64,000 nt of DNA from Lineolata rhizophorae (lineage: Eukaryota > Ascomycota > Dothideomycetes > Lineolatales > Lineolataceae). Within the stretch, counting starts at the first letter, position 1; every line of letters starts with the position of its first letter. Below, piece after piece: positions 9,818 through 19,838 of the stretch. The DNA is taken from contig MU001702.1 of NCBI GenBank assembly GCA_010093515.1, positions 30,330 to 94,329 of the forward strand, read 5' to 3'. The notes beneath the pieces are model-generated. The model was not told the DNA's origin and did not search any database. It worked only from the letters and a program-made list of their open reading frames with translations. Position numbers and translations under genes: made by a program.

Positions 9818-10672
9818 ATGGCAGAACCTTCGTCACCGCCAAAAGGCGACGAAGCGACTCCGGCGCCCGCCACCGCGGGCGACACGACCACCGCAGCCAA
9901 CGCCTCTTCCACCGACGCTCCTTCAGCCTCCGCAGCCGCATCCTCACAAAACGAGCGCATGGCCCGTTTCAAAGCCCTCCAAGCACGTCAAGTGGCAGCA
10001 CGCAAATCCAACCTCAAAGAGTCCACCGCCGAAACCCAACGCGCCTCGGTCGACCAGTCGCAGCTAGTCTCGGTAACGCGCAAGCATGCCAACGCGTCTC
10101 AAAAGCTCCTGAAAGCGGACGCGGCGGCTGCGGGCGAGGACTTCGAGCGCAAGCGCGCGTGGGACTGGACGGTCGACGAGGCCGAGGCTTGGGACCGCCG
10201 GCAGGCCAAGCGCGCGGCGCACCGGGCCGACGTCGCCTTCCAGGACTACTCGCAGATGGCGCGCAAAGTGTACAAGCGGCAACTCCGGCAGCTGGGCGAG
10301 GCGGACCTGGAGGGATACCAGCGACAGAAGGCGGCGGCGTTGGAGCGAGCGGCGAAGAAGGAAGGCTTGCAGATTGTGGAGACGGAGGACGAGCTTGTCG
10401 CAGTGGATGATACGTTCAACGGGTTGCCGGAAACTATGGATTTCGCCAAGCATCGGCCGGAGAAAGAGAAGGTGGATCGGTTGATTTCGGAGATGAGGAA
10501 GGCGGAGGAGGTCAAGTTGAAGAAGAGGAGAGATAGGGGCAAGGGCGAGGATGATAGCGATGTCACGTACATCAACGAGAAGAACAAGCAGTTCAATGAT
10601 AAGCTGCGCAGGTTCTATGACAAGTATACGAAGGATATCAGGGATAGCTTCGAGCGGGGAACAGCGCTTTAG
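9818..10672 (+). CDS. syf2: Pre-mRNA-splicing factor SYF2, 284 aa
   Basis: SYF2 is a component of the Prp19/NineTeen-associated spliceosomal complex, present in the activated spliceosome in the nucleus. The first 45 residues are a low-complexity Ala/Thr/Ser leader; the conserved domain begins at ARFKALQARQVAARKSN. The SYF2 signature follows: FERKRAWDWTVDEAEAWDRR, then DYSQMARKVYKRQL, a YQRQK segment, and the C-terminal INEKNKQFNDKLRRFYDKYT with DIRDSFERGTAL at the end. It is intronless, and length and domain order agree with fungal SYF2. It is divergent from the Bud22-like gene. Confidence 0.95.
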   Translation: MAEPSSPPKGDEATPAPATAGDTTTAANASSTDAPSASAAASSQNERMARFKALQARQVAARKSNLKESTAETQRASVDQSQLVSVTRKHANASQKLLKADAAAAGEDFERKRAWDWTVDEAEAWDRRQAKRAAHRADVAFQDYSQMARKVYKRQLRQLGEADLEGYQRQKAAALERAAKKEGLQIVETEDELVAVDDTFNGLPETMDFAKHRPEKEKVDRLISEMRKAEEVKLKKRRDRGKGEDDSDVTYINEKNKQFNDKLRRFYDKYTKDIRDSFERGTAL

Positions 10673-11668
10673 GGAGGTGGACGACTGCGGGTTTAGGTCT
10701 CCTTTACCTTTGATTTTTGGTTTTCTAAAGGATCGGGCATCTGGCTGGCGTCTATTATTTTGAGAGCTGTACCTGTCTTTTCGGCGCGTCATTAAGAGCA
10801 TGTTTGCAATCAGCCAATGCTATTGCGGACTGAAGTATCCCTATCACTGCTGATTCTTTCACGATACCAAATATCAAGATCCACGACAGCACAGTCTATT
10901 GAAGCTTAGTCGGTACCGTGCAATGCGCGCACTGATTGATTTCGTCGGCTTCATGCCCTGTGTTCCAAGATTGAAACTTGGCTGCAGTGCTGAGTATGCC
11001 GTGGTACCATGACACTGTCACTAGGCTCGACACTAGGATTGACTACTACGAAGGTACGTACATTAGCCTCTGGCCCCAGCTTTCAGTGCTCGAGTACGAC
11101 ATCATGTTGGCGCGAGCGCTATCTCTCAATACGCCTGCCAAAACTACGACACTAGTACGTAGTATGCCGCACTCGAGCAAGATCGACGAGATTGGCGACA
11201 GTCCAGATCGATCTGGTGTAGGCCTCGACATCTTTTGAGGGTTTGTGGGCCCACGGTGGGAGCCTTCGCGGTGCAAAATGACATCACCCCAGCAAGATCA
11301 TCGCATGAGACGACGACATGATCCACCGGCTCTGCCGTCCGTATATCTTGCGCCGCCGAGCCCGCATAGCTTCATATTTCCGCCCGAAATTTACAGCAAA
11401 TTGTCTTCCCTAATATCCTCGCCAAGTGGTATCTAATTTTTTGTTCGGTCGTCTAATTTCACTTCTCCTATGCGTCCTGGGAGCTACAGGCCTCGGTAGC
11501 ACATCGTTCCACTCTGCCAAGACGCGCGCACGCTCGCACAGGCTATTAGCTCGACTTCTTATTGCGACGCTCGCCGCTTCACCGACGCACCCCGTGTACT
11601 CCGTGCACCTCTTCTCTCCATTCTTACCTTCTGCTCCTCCTTCTCTTGTCTAGTAAACTACCGCACCA
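10673..11668. other. Intergenic, 3' region of SYF2 and promoter of the Slm1-like gene
   Basis: About 1 kb with no supported gene. A short plus-strand frame at 10978-11238 has no family features and is taken as chance. The last 200 bases before 11669 are CT-rich, as expected for the leader of the Slm1-like gene. Confidence 0.5.
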
Positions 11669-13394
11669 ATGTCTTCTCCAACGGAATCTCTACCCCGCAG
11701 AACGACCACCATGGGTACCGACGACGACGCCGTACCTGGCGAGGACACCAGCGAGGTATGTACCGAATGGAGTCTGAACGCTCTGCCGGACGTGCAGCAT
11801 GGCTCTCATCGCGATTAGCGGAACACAAGGAGGGACCCAAGGCTGATGATAGGGGTCGACAGGTCACCAAGCTCATGCTCGAGCGCCTCCAGGCCTTCAA
11901 GCATGCCGTTGGTTACATTGAAGACTATATTACGGCGACGGAGAAGGCGCACAATTCGCACGGCAAAGAGTATGAACGAGTTCTCAAGGTGAGTCTTGTT
12001 ACCGCCTGCCAAAGGCGACTGTGGTTAGGTCGATTGAATCACATTGCGAGACTAACAATGGAATTCCGAGCACGTAGACTGTGTCGCATCCCCTTAAGGA
12101 GGGGCACCACTTCGACCAGCAACTCGGCGGGATCGCGGGCATGTTCGACAACATCCGTTCCAACACGCAAGGCATCGCCAACTCGCACCACGAGACGGCC
12201 AAGACGCTCAAGGGCAGCGTGCTTCCGATGTTCGAGCGCCTTCACGCCGAGATCAAGAACAAGAGCAAGGAGCTGAACAAGGGTGCGGGAAAGCAGTCCA
12301 AGACGGTGGATAAGGCGCGTAACACGACGCAGAAGCACATCGAGCTACTCGGACAGCACACGGCCACGTTCGACAGCACGGGAGGCAAAATGAGCGCGGC
12401 CGACGATCCTTACGTGCTGCAGCGCGGCGTCTACCACCGCCTAAACAAGCAGGTCGTGGAGGAGAACAATAATCGGCAGGATCTATTGTCCGTGCAAGAC
12501 AGTTTGAAGAAGTTCGAGGCGCACGTCATCGAGGTTATACAACAAGGCTTAGGCTCCTTCAATCAGGTAGTGTCTGGCCAGGCGGAGCAGACACGCGCGA
12601 TGTACGGAAACATCGTTGCGACGGCGCACGCGATACCACCTGACTTCGAGTGGAAGGGCTTCATCGCACGAAACGAAGGCGTCCTGATCAACCCGGACAA
12701 CCCGCCGCGAACTGTCTCTTCAATTTCCTTCCCCAACCAGGACCACCGCGCCACGCAACCCGTCATCGCAGGTGCCCTCGAGCGCAAGAGCAAGATGTTG
12801 CGCCGCTATGAGACAGCCTATTACGCCCTCACGCCGGCCAAGTACCTACACGAGTTCAAAACCGACGACGACTTCGGCCGTGAACCAACCCCTGAGTTGT
12901 CGCTCTACCTCCCGGACTGCGTCGTGGGCGCCATCGACGGCACAAAGTTCCACATCAAGGGCAAGGACGTCTCCAAGGGCAAAGTCGGCAACACCTTCTC
13001 CATGAGCCACGAGCTTCAGTTCAAGGCCCACACGCCCTCGGACGCCCAGCAATGGTGGGACGCGATTCGCGCTGCCGCCGGCCAGGTCACGGCTGAGCAG
13101 CCACCACCGTCAGAGCCCACGTCGCCCGAGGTCGCCCGCAAGGAGAGCCAGCCCACCAGTACGGACGGGAGCCCGGCACCGGCTGCTGCGGCGGCCGAGA
13201 CTCCATCGGCAGAGAAGAAAGAGCCGACTGAGCCGGCCGAGCCGGCAAACGCGTCCACGGCGCAGTCGCCGACTAATGGCGAGGCGTCGGGTACTGGTGA
13301 GGCGTCGGGAAGTGGCGGGGCGTCGGGACCGCCGCCCAGCTGGTCCGCGCAGGGTGAGGCAAAGAAGGAAGAGGAGAAGAAGACTGAGGCGTAG
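11669..13394 (+). CDS. Slm1/Slm2-like BAR and PH domain protein, three exons, 509 aa
   Basis: Exons are 11669-11755, 11863-11988 and 12078-13394. Intron 1 opens GTATGT and ends GACAG; intron 2 opens GTGAGT, has a perfect ACTAACA branch and ends GTAG. Joined, exon 2 gives KLMLERLQAFKHAVGYIEDY, followed by SHPLKEGHHFDQQLGGI, the F-BAR-like helical region of Slm proteins (about residues 30-250). The PH domain follows (about 270-410), starting near VIAGALERKSKMLRRYETAY and ending FKAHTPSDAQQWWDAIRAA. The tail is a Pro/Ala/Glu/Gly-rich disordered region. In yeast, Slm1/2 bind PI(4,5)P2 at the plasma membrane, sit in eisosomes and link to TORC2 and calcineurin. The function here is inferred from that family. 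The large third exon alone lacks an ATG start, which supports the spliced model. Confidence 0.9.
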
Positions 13395-13803
13395 TTAGCC
13401 CGTTCGCATGCCGGCGCGACTGGAATGTCCTCAAGTAGTCGTTTCTTTGAGCGGTTGCGTTCTCGTGCTGCCTTTTGAGCTAGGGATGATGAAAACATAT
13501 CAATCCATGTGTAGTACTGGACCCTCGCTGCGTTGGGAAGATACCTTTAGTCGTTATTTTCTGTTGTTCCTAGTCTAGTATTATGTTTCATTGACCATTC
13601 CGTCGCCGTGATATAATAAGTACAGATTGTAATGTCGTCTATGACTTTCTAGTCCGAATTGTCATCACATTCATACCGAACGTCCCAATTGCTCTGAATT
13701 GAATGATTTAAGGATCGCAATATAGATTCGGTCACTCCACTATGATCAATGCGTCCTCGAACCCTTCTCCTCCTCTCACTATCTTCAGTCCCAGGACTCA
13801 TCA
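13395..13803. other. Intergenic, AT-richer 3' region
   Basis: About 400 bases between the Slm1-like stop and the end of the broken membrane-protein gene. Composition falls towards AT here and stays lower until about 18.4 kb. No gene is seen. Confidence 0.45.
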
Positions 13804-14485
13804 CTACAAAGCCCGCGCCAAAAATGCCACTAAAACTCCGACCATCGATAACAACCCTGCGCTAAGGGCAATCCCGTTTTGCCAATCTCTGTTCCCCATC
13901 CCAACCAGCGCGCCTATACCCGCACACACCACAATCGGCACCGCGACTTGAATCCCTAGCCGCGATGCGTCTACTCGATAGCTCACTAGATACGCCTGCG
14001 ACCCGTGCGTCGCATCAAGCGTCCGCGTCAGATCCACTTTGAAGAAACAAACGGTATAGCTGCCGGAAGCTCTTTGGGCGGGCGAGGACGCGTGGACGAG
14101 TGAAAGCTTCAGTTGAAGCGCTATCTAGAATGCGGGTGGTAAGGAAGGCTTCGGTAGGAAGACCGAGCAGGGCGCGGGCGTCGCTGCAGATGATCTGAAA
14201 GTCGGTGTTATTGTGTTTTCGTTTGATGCTTTGGCGGATTGGTCAGTGAGGGATCTTTACGGAAGATAGAGTTGCGACTTCCAGAGCAAATTTGCGGCAA
14301 AGAACGAAGCGGTTGAAAGAGCGGTGGAGTGGGATAATGCGGGTAGTGTATACGGTTCGCATTTTGTTGATGACTGTATCGGGGTTGTCGAATGGCAGGA
14401 CTTCGATCAGATGGAGGTGGGAGCGCCCAGAGGGCGACTCAATAACGATGCGCCAGTGGGCGACTGGATCACGCTGAGGACTCAT
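13804..14485 (-). pseudogene. Frameshifted gene for a small two-helix membrane protein
   Basis: A minus-strand gene can be followed through one intron and one frame break. Exon 1 (14485-14261) reads MSPQRDPVAHWRIV ... LCRKFALEVATLSS. A 66-base intron follows (14260-14195; GTAAAG donor, CTGAC branch, TTTCAG acceptor). Exon 2 starts at 14194 (IICSDARALLGLPTEAFLTT) and keeps good composition up to RQLYRLF. There the frame fails, and an equally good frame one base off resumes (VDLTRTLDATHGSQAY) to a stop at 13804-13806, including two hydrophobic segments (IQVAVPIVVCAGIGALVG and GIALSAGLLSMVGVLVAFLA). The break sits at the AAA at 14045-14047 on the plus strand and is one base too long. It may be a real mutation or a homopolymer sequencing error. 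The family is not recognised. A longer N-terminus upstream is possible. Confidence 0.5.
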
Positions 14486-15611
14486 GTCTTGTGACGTTTG
14501 GACTTGAATAATCTTGAATGGCCTAGATTGGGGTTTCCCATCCTCAATTAATAGTAAAGCTCCTAAGAGGTGTGCAAGTCTAAATAAGGAGCATATTTAT
14601 GCAGCTATGTAATAGGGGCCGAGTTCGAGGTGTGAGCTGCAAGAGAATATCAATGGAGTCGCATTTCAGGTACTTCGAAGCGTTTGCACGGTTATTCGGA
14701 CACATAATCGAGCCGAGGAGCAACTAGTCGACCGCATACATGGTTCCTTGGCAATAGAGGGTATGCGAATGGCGGTCTTTCTATCGCAAGTCCTTGTGGA
14801 AGCCGTGAGGCCGGGCGCGTCAGTCAGTTTCATTTCTTATGTACAGCGGTCAAAATAGGAGCAACAGCTCCACGGTTTGAGGCACTTCTGCTTTTTTCGG
14901 AAGGCAAGAATTAACGATTACATGCAAGTTCAGAAGACGTATTGCTTTCGCTTCGATCTGATCGTTCGGCCCCACAATCATATTGTTGTTGCTGTCTTTG
15001 TCTCATGTATTTTGTATTCCTACTTCACTTCTGAGACTGGTCAGTTCACTTTTCCATTCCTGGCACGGCTGACTGATACCTCTGGTTTGCAAAACCTGAC
15101 AATCAAAAGGTTCACAGCCGCTAAGTTCGATTCCAAATTTCTGGGGGCACGGGACTGTATTACACGCGATCAACAATAATACGTGACAACTTCAAGTAGC
15201 TATTTTATCTCAGTGCTCCCATTGTCGACCCCGGTGGAAGACTAAGAGACAATCTCGGCAAAGAAGCCTGAATCCCAGAGCCTTCGTAACCAAGATACGC
15301 TCGCGGAATCTTCCCCGCCGGTCAAGCAGTGCTTTCGTCGCTCTGTTTATTGAGAACAAGCACAACTCTTTACTGTCAGAGCCTCGACTATCGTTTCTAG
15401 CCAAGTTAGGTACAACCAATGTTGAGATTTCTTGGTTGCCTTTGATGTTTCTCAACTCTGTTGTACGCTTGCTCCATCAAGCATAGTTATTTATTGTATC
15501 CTTATGGTTGAAAATGCTTACAATGTTTGGATTTCTCAATCGCTGAGGTGGCCTGGATAACCGCTCACTCATCGTGGGAATGAGTTTTTTCAGGGTATTT
15601 CTGCTGTAGTC
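14486..15611. other. AT-richer intergenic, no intact gene
   Basis: About 1.1 kb of mixed composition, with only scattered short frames. A minus-strand frame at 15210-15455 has acceptable composition and may be the far end of the decayed relic upstream, but nothing can be assigned. Confidence 0.4.
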
Positions 15612-16496
15612 TCATAGTACCTCTACAATGGGAGTCATTCTAGGCTCGTTGTGGAGAGATGGCCTGGCTGTAGCGGCCAGGGACGCTTCTATTCGCGACA
15701 GTGATATCCCGAAGTGCCCAGAGAATATCGCAATGTACTAGAAGTTTCCACAAGCGCCATAGTGGAATCGGATCAGCATCCTCATCGAGTATATCTGGCA
15801 ATAACCCGAACGACCAGCTCTAGTCCGGAAGGCTTTAACTTTCGGCAGGTCGGCGGGGAAGAATTGAGGAAGATGAGAGCGGACATGGTAGTCGAACTCC
15901 GAATTCCAGCCTACGATCTCGTTAGCTGACGAGGGGAACCATCTATCCCTTTTACGGCACGGTCCAAGAAGTTGTAAAAGTCGCTAGAGTTTTCTGTAGA
16001 TATCCGAATTAACGAACGTGCAGCCTCACAGTCTTTATGGCGTAGCACGACACCCGGTTTAAGTGCTAACAGTCCGCCATAGGCCACATATTCTTCGAAT
16101 GCACTGCATACAAATAAAACCTTATGAACTATACTAGGAGTACTTCCGCAAGTTGGACCATAGCAGTCACGGATATGGCTGGCCTAGAAGTAATTGACGT
16201 CGGTCACAAAGAGAAAGATAAGGGGATTTACGGACTGATATTGTAGCGACGCCATTAGCACTGTCCGCGCCTCTCCCAAATCCAGACCATCCTAAGCAAG
16301 TACCGCCACAGGAACGATCACGGTTGGGGACTCTAGGCCATAGAGTTAGGGAGGGAACCCAACGAGGAACAATGGCGGGGATATCTGAGAGTTGAATTTG
16401 ATCGAAGATTTGATGCGCGGAGTTAACTGTATTATAGAGCTGTCGAGTGGTGAGGTTCTGACGGAGGCTGTGGAGTCTTTGAGGCGCATTTACGTG
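15612..16496 (-). pseudogene. Decayed protein-coding relic, family not recognised
   Basis: Four stretches of coding-like composition follow one another on the minus strand in different frames, none with a plausible start. At 16496-16167 one frame is open for about 110 codons, with SDIPAIVPRWVPSLTLWPR and GFGRGADSANGVATISV. At 16183-15911 another holds IRDCYGPTCGSTPS, KVLFVCSAFEEYVAYGGLLA and STENSSDFYNFLDRAV. At 15908-15738 a third holds FDYHVRSHLPQFFPADLPK. At 15737-15612 a fourth begins YIAIFSGHFG. Some shifts coincide with plausible short introns (for example a GTAAAT donor and CTTCTAG acceptor near 16230-16184), so part may be splicing rather than decay. The WVP segment faintly recalls the region after a HET domain, but that is weak and I do not assign it. 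Confidence 0.35.
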
Positions 16497-17111
16497 TCAG
16501 AATGGCCAGGCAAAGGCTATGGCCTGAGCATGCTATCTCTCCACTCCGTCACGCTACTTCAAACTATGCGAAAATCACTCCGAGTCCACTTACACCCGCC
16601 GCAGTCGAACCTAGGGTACGCAGAACTACGCTCGACCACGGACGCCGAACTAAACCTTAACATGGAGGATGTGCCGAACAAATCACAAGATAACCTTGTA
16701 GGTCTAGGAGCGGATTCGCCGTGAGGATCCGGAAGCTCGAACGTGTCGCAGAAGCTGTCGGGTTACTATTCGGAGGCGTCTGACTCTAATGTCGCCGTAT
16801 GAAAAGCTCCAGTTCAACCAAAGGATGGGCTCAAGTTCAACCAATGGAGTCAGCGATTTTTGACTTGAATCGAGCCGCGAGAGCATGGATGTTTAGAAGC
16901 TTTAACATGTTTACGACGAATAGTATGTTGGAGAAGTTGTTTCCGTTGCAAGCGTCACGACACAGTTGGCGTATGCCACCAAGGCGTTGAAAGAGATGAT
17001 ATTATGAATATACCTTCCCTACCACTTCCGCAGTTTACCAGGAGGCCCATCCGAAATCTGATTTTGCCTTCTTCCTTTCCCAAGGTCCAAGCCGGCTAAC
17101 AATTTTTCACC
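16497..17111. other. Intergenic, possibly the remainder of the relic
   Basis: About 600 bases with stops in all frames. Short frames at 16392-16724 (plus) and 16704-16886 (minus) are not convincing. No start for the relic to the left was found. Confidence 0.4.
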
Positions 17112-17450
17112 TCAAGACTTCTCGACTTGCTCCTTCCCTTTCCGCTGCAACTCCTCCATATGCCCTTTGTGGTCCTTGACTTGGTCTCTGTCCGCCTTGA
17201 CCCCGCTCTCACTCCCGCTAGCTAGCTGCTCGTCCCAATTGCCTTTGCCCTCGGCCTGCTGGCGCAGATGCTCTCGCTTGCGCGCCTCCGCTTCGTCGGG
17301 GTTGGGTGCTTTATCTTCCTTTAGCCGATTTGGGGCGGACGATGTGAATGCGCGAGGTATTGTTCTTCTAGTGCTGGTAGCAATATGGGGCGACAATGTT
17401 GTCGAAGGTGCGGTTGCCAGGAGGGCGCGTCGCCGAGCGAGGCAAAACAT
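17112..17450 (-). CDS. Small mitochondrial-type protein, 112 aa
   Basis: The start is taken at MFCLARRRALLATAP (17450) because it opens an Arg/Ser/Thr-rich amphipathic leader of about 40 residues without acidic residues (STRRTIPRAFTSSAPNRL), a typical mitochondrial presequence with a likely cleavage after FTSSA. The frame also allows an ATG at 17546, which would precede that leader by 32 residues. The mature part is short, hydrophilic and charged (KEDKAPNPDEAEARKREHLR, GKGNWDEQLAS, then VKDHKGHMEELQRKGKEQ). It resembles small fungal proteins I have seen as conserved hypotheticals of mitochondria, so I give no enzymatic role. A perfect TGACGTCA lies 197 bases upstream of the start. Confidence 0.7.
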   Translation of the reverse strand: MFCLARRRALLATAPSTTLSPHIATSTRRTIPRAFTSSAPNRLKEDKAPNPDEAEARKREHLRQQAEGKGNWDEQLASGSESGVKADRDQVKDHKGHMEELQRKGKEQVEKS

Positions 17451-17646
17451 GCTTGTCACTAGCCGCTTTGGAGGTTTAAGTGAAGAGACTGGCGTCTGAT
17501 TGGTCCTTAGATCTCCAGTTCTGGTTAACTGAAGTGTAGGAATCAAATTGAGTCGAGTGGCCTAATCAAAGTCGTGAGAGAAGTTCAAGATGTAGCTGCT
17601 CGGGCGGTTAAATACGTAGAGGTGAAGTAGTTTAGCTTCGCTTGCA

Positions 17647-17654
17647 TGACGTCA
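17647..17654. promoter_or_regulatory. CRE palindrome TGACGTCA
   Basis: A perfect 8-base CRE, the site bound by ATF/CREB-type bZIP factors such as fungal Atf1/AtfA. It lies 197 bases upstream of the start of the small mitochondrial-type gene on the minus strand. A second lies at a similar distance from another small gene (47493-47500). Function is inferred from the motif alone. Confidence 0.4.
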
Positions 17655-17701
17655 AGGCGACGCCGTTGCCTATAGCCTCCGTCCACCCGCCGATTGCCAA
17701 A

Positions 17702-17720
17702 GGGCGATCTCCAATCGCCC
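17702..17720. repeat. Short inverted repeat, 7-base stem
   Basis: GGGCGAT at 17702-17708 pairs with ATCGCCC at 17714-17720 around a 5-base loop. It is not next to a gene end, so it is recorded only as a structure. Confidence 0.4.
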
Positions 17721-18512
17721 AATCATTCTAGGATCGAGCACACCGGCTATAGTACCTTCTCTCTTATACTTGATCCTCGTGATTTAAAATAATTTTGTGG
17801 TTCTGGGTTGTGGGCCGTGATGCCTCGTCGCATCCAAATCATGTGCATCTAGGACACCGCAAGGGTCTCCTAGGGGAGCACCCGGCCTAGTGCCGTTTTC
17901 TTTCCTACATTAGGAAAATTTCTCCTTTCTCTCTAACACCTCTGTATTTAGACTTTTTGGAATTGTGTACATGTCTACAATAGACCACTAGATCAACCTC
18001 CTGTATTGTAACTGGGAGAGGGAGTTCCTCAAATGAAGATCATCGGACAGTAATAGAGGCACATTACGGAATATTGAATGCAAAATACTGGTAGTCCTAC
18101 CTTTTCGACGATAGCGAGTTCTATAAATACAAGGGTTTTAGGCCCACCTAAAATCTATTATAAAATTCACTATGCATAGGACAAGTAAGGGTCAATTGAT
18201 ACGTCCACCCGCCCTTTGTGCAGCGGAGTGTTTAGGCCGGTTCACAGCAACACAGCCCGAAGCAAACTATTGCAATGGTTCCAACTTTTCCACTCGAGTA
18301 TAACAGCGCACAAACCCTTCACAGTTCCCTCGCCGCACTATTCCAAACCTTCGACATTGAAGATTTAACGAAACAAGATCACCACACTCCGCATCCTCAA
18401 ACCAAAGCACCATAATCAATTCCCACAGGCTTGCTTCGCAACCGCCCGCTCAACTCATCCGCCACCCTCCTCGCAATTCGAACCCCCGAGCCTATCACTT
18501 AGAACCCGCAAC

Positions 18513-18554
18513 ACCAGACCAGACCAGACCAGACCAAACAAAACAAAACAAAAC
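18513..18554. repeat. Period-5 microsatellite changing from ACCAG to ACAAA
   Basis: Four copies of ACCAG are followed without a break in period by ACCAA and then ACAAA-type units, about 42 bases in all. Confidence 0.8.
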
Positions 18555-19838
18555 GAAGGCCACCCTCCCTAGCAGAGCAACATGGAAAGCACCAAGCGCC
18601 AGAAAACTCCACACTCGTCACACTCAACCGACTCCGCAGACTCCAGGACAAATTCCAAACAAACACACCGACGAAAGCAACAACAAAAAGAGTCATACAA
18701 ACAAAACGCGTTTGCTGTTGTTGCCCCGACACCCACTTTGGAGACTCCATCGGCCGCCTCCGTTGAACTAGCCAGTTACACGGTCCCTCACCCGCAAATC
18801 TCGTCCACACCCACCAACCGAAAGAACAACAGAGAAAACGGGAGTCAGGGGGAGAGCGGGCCAGCCGGAGTATGCACGGATAGATAGACGTTGTCCCAAT
18901 TACTACTTATGTACTCCCTAGACCGCATCTGTGTCTCCCCGTCTCCCACGACTCCCACGCCTGATCCCGTCAATGCTTGTCCGCGCATGCGTAGTTGCTC
19001 GAATTCGGTATTTGCCCCGCCAACATAGATACATACGGCCCCGCTTTGTAAGCGGAGCAGCAGACGCAAGCAACACACAACCAAAAAAGAAAAAAAGGAA
19101 AAGAAAGGAAGAAACGGAGAAAAGAAAAGGGAAAGAGAAAATTAAATGGGAAAGCTGACACCCTACAGCCACCGTCACTCAACCATGCCACACCACCATC
19201 ACCATTTCGATTCGGTCTTGCCTTCCCGCGCACTCGCACATAACCCACACCGATCGCTATGCATCTAAGAACCCTCTAGCCCTCTTATCCACCCGCTCGG
19301 CCCTATTACTCCGCAGACAGGTCATGACAGATGACGCACAAGTCGAGAGCAAGAGCGGGAAGGATGGGGAGGAGGTAGGAGGAGCTGCTCAGCCGGCCTT
19401 AGCCAGACTGGCCGATTACGATGAAACTAGGAAAATTAGGTACAAGACAGAACAACAATATAAAAAAGTGGGTAGAAGAAAAAAAAGTGCAACGATCGCT
19501 TTCCCACACTCGCCGCTCCCACAACTCGCCGTACAAGCAGGAAAAGAAACAGAAAAAAAAAAAGAAACACAAAAAGGAGAAGAGTAGCAAGAGCAGCGCA
19601 ACCCTGTCTCCACCAACGAAAGTGAAGCCATCCTCGCTCCTCATCTCCCGCCCTAAACGAACGAACCTGCTACTCAGCCACTCTCCGCGACCCTAACCCG
19701 CCGTCCGCCGACTCGAGCGAGCCGTGAGTATGCACGCATGCAGCAAGACGAGCAAAGACAGCGCCACCAACACAATATCTTCCATCCCCATCCAAATCAA
19801 ACCAAAGAATCAACCATCCGCCATCCGCCCAACCCCCC

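Larger units (their letters stand above)
17451..19838. other. Long intergenic stretch between the small mitochondrial-type gene and ZDS1
   Basis: About 2.4 kb without a supported gene. It holds a CRE palindrome (17647-17654), a hairpin (17702-17720), a period-5 microsatellite (18513-18554) and an A/G-rich tract (19079-19146). The part next to 19839 should be the ZDS1 3' UTR. A plus-strand frame at 18582-18887 is Lys/Gln/Ser/Thr-rich from A-rich DNA and is not accepted. Confidence 0.5.

Noticed and set aside
11046-11238. Small frames near 11.0-11.2 kb on both strands
   Set aside because: Short, antisense to each other, and without family features.
15131-15141. tRNA B-box-like GTTCGATTCC
   Set aside because: No A box, acceptor stem or anticodon arm could be drawn around it.
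18582-18887. 101-codon plus-strand frame rich in Lys, Gln, Ser and Thr
   Set aside because: Explained by A/C-rich noncoding DNA beside a microsatellite; no homology-like features.
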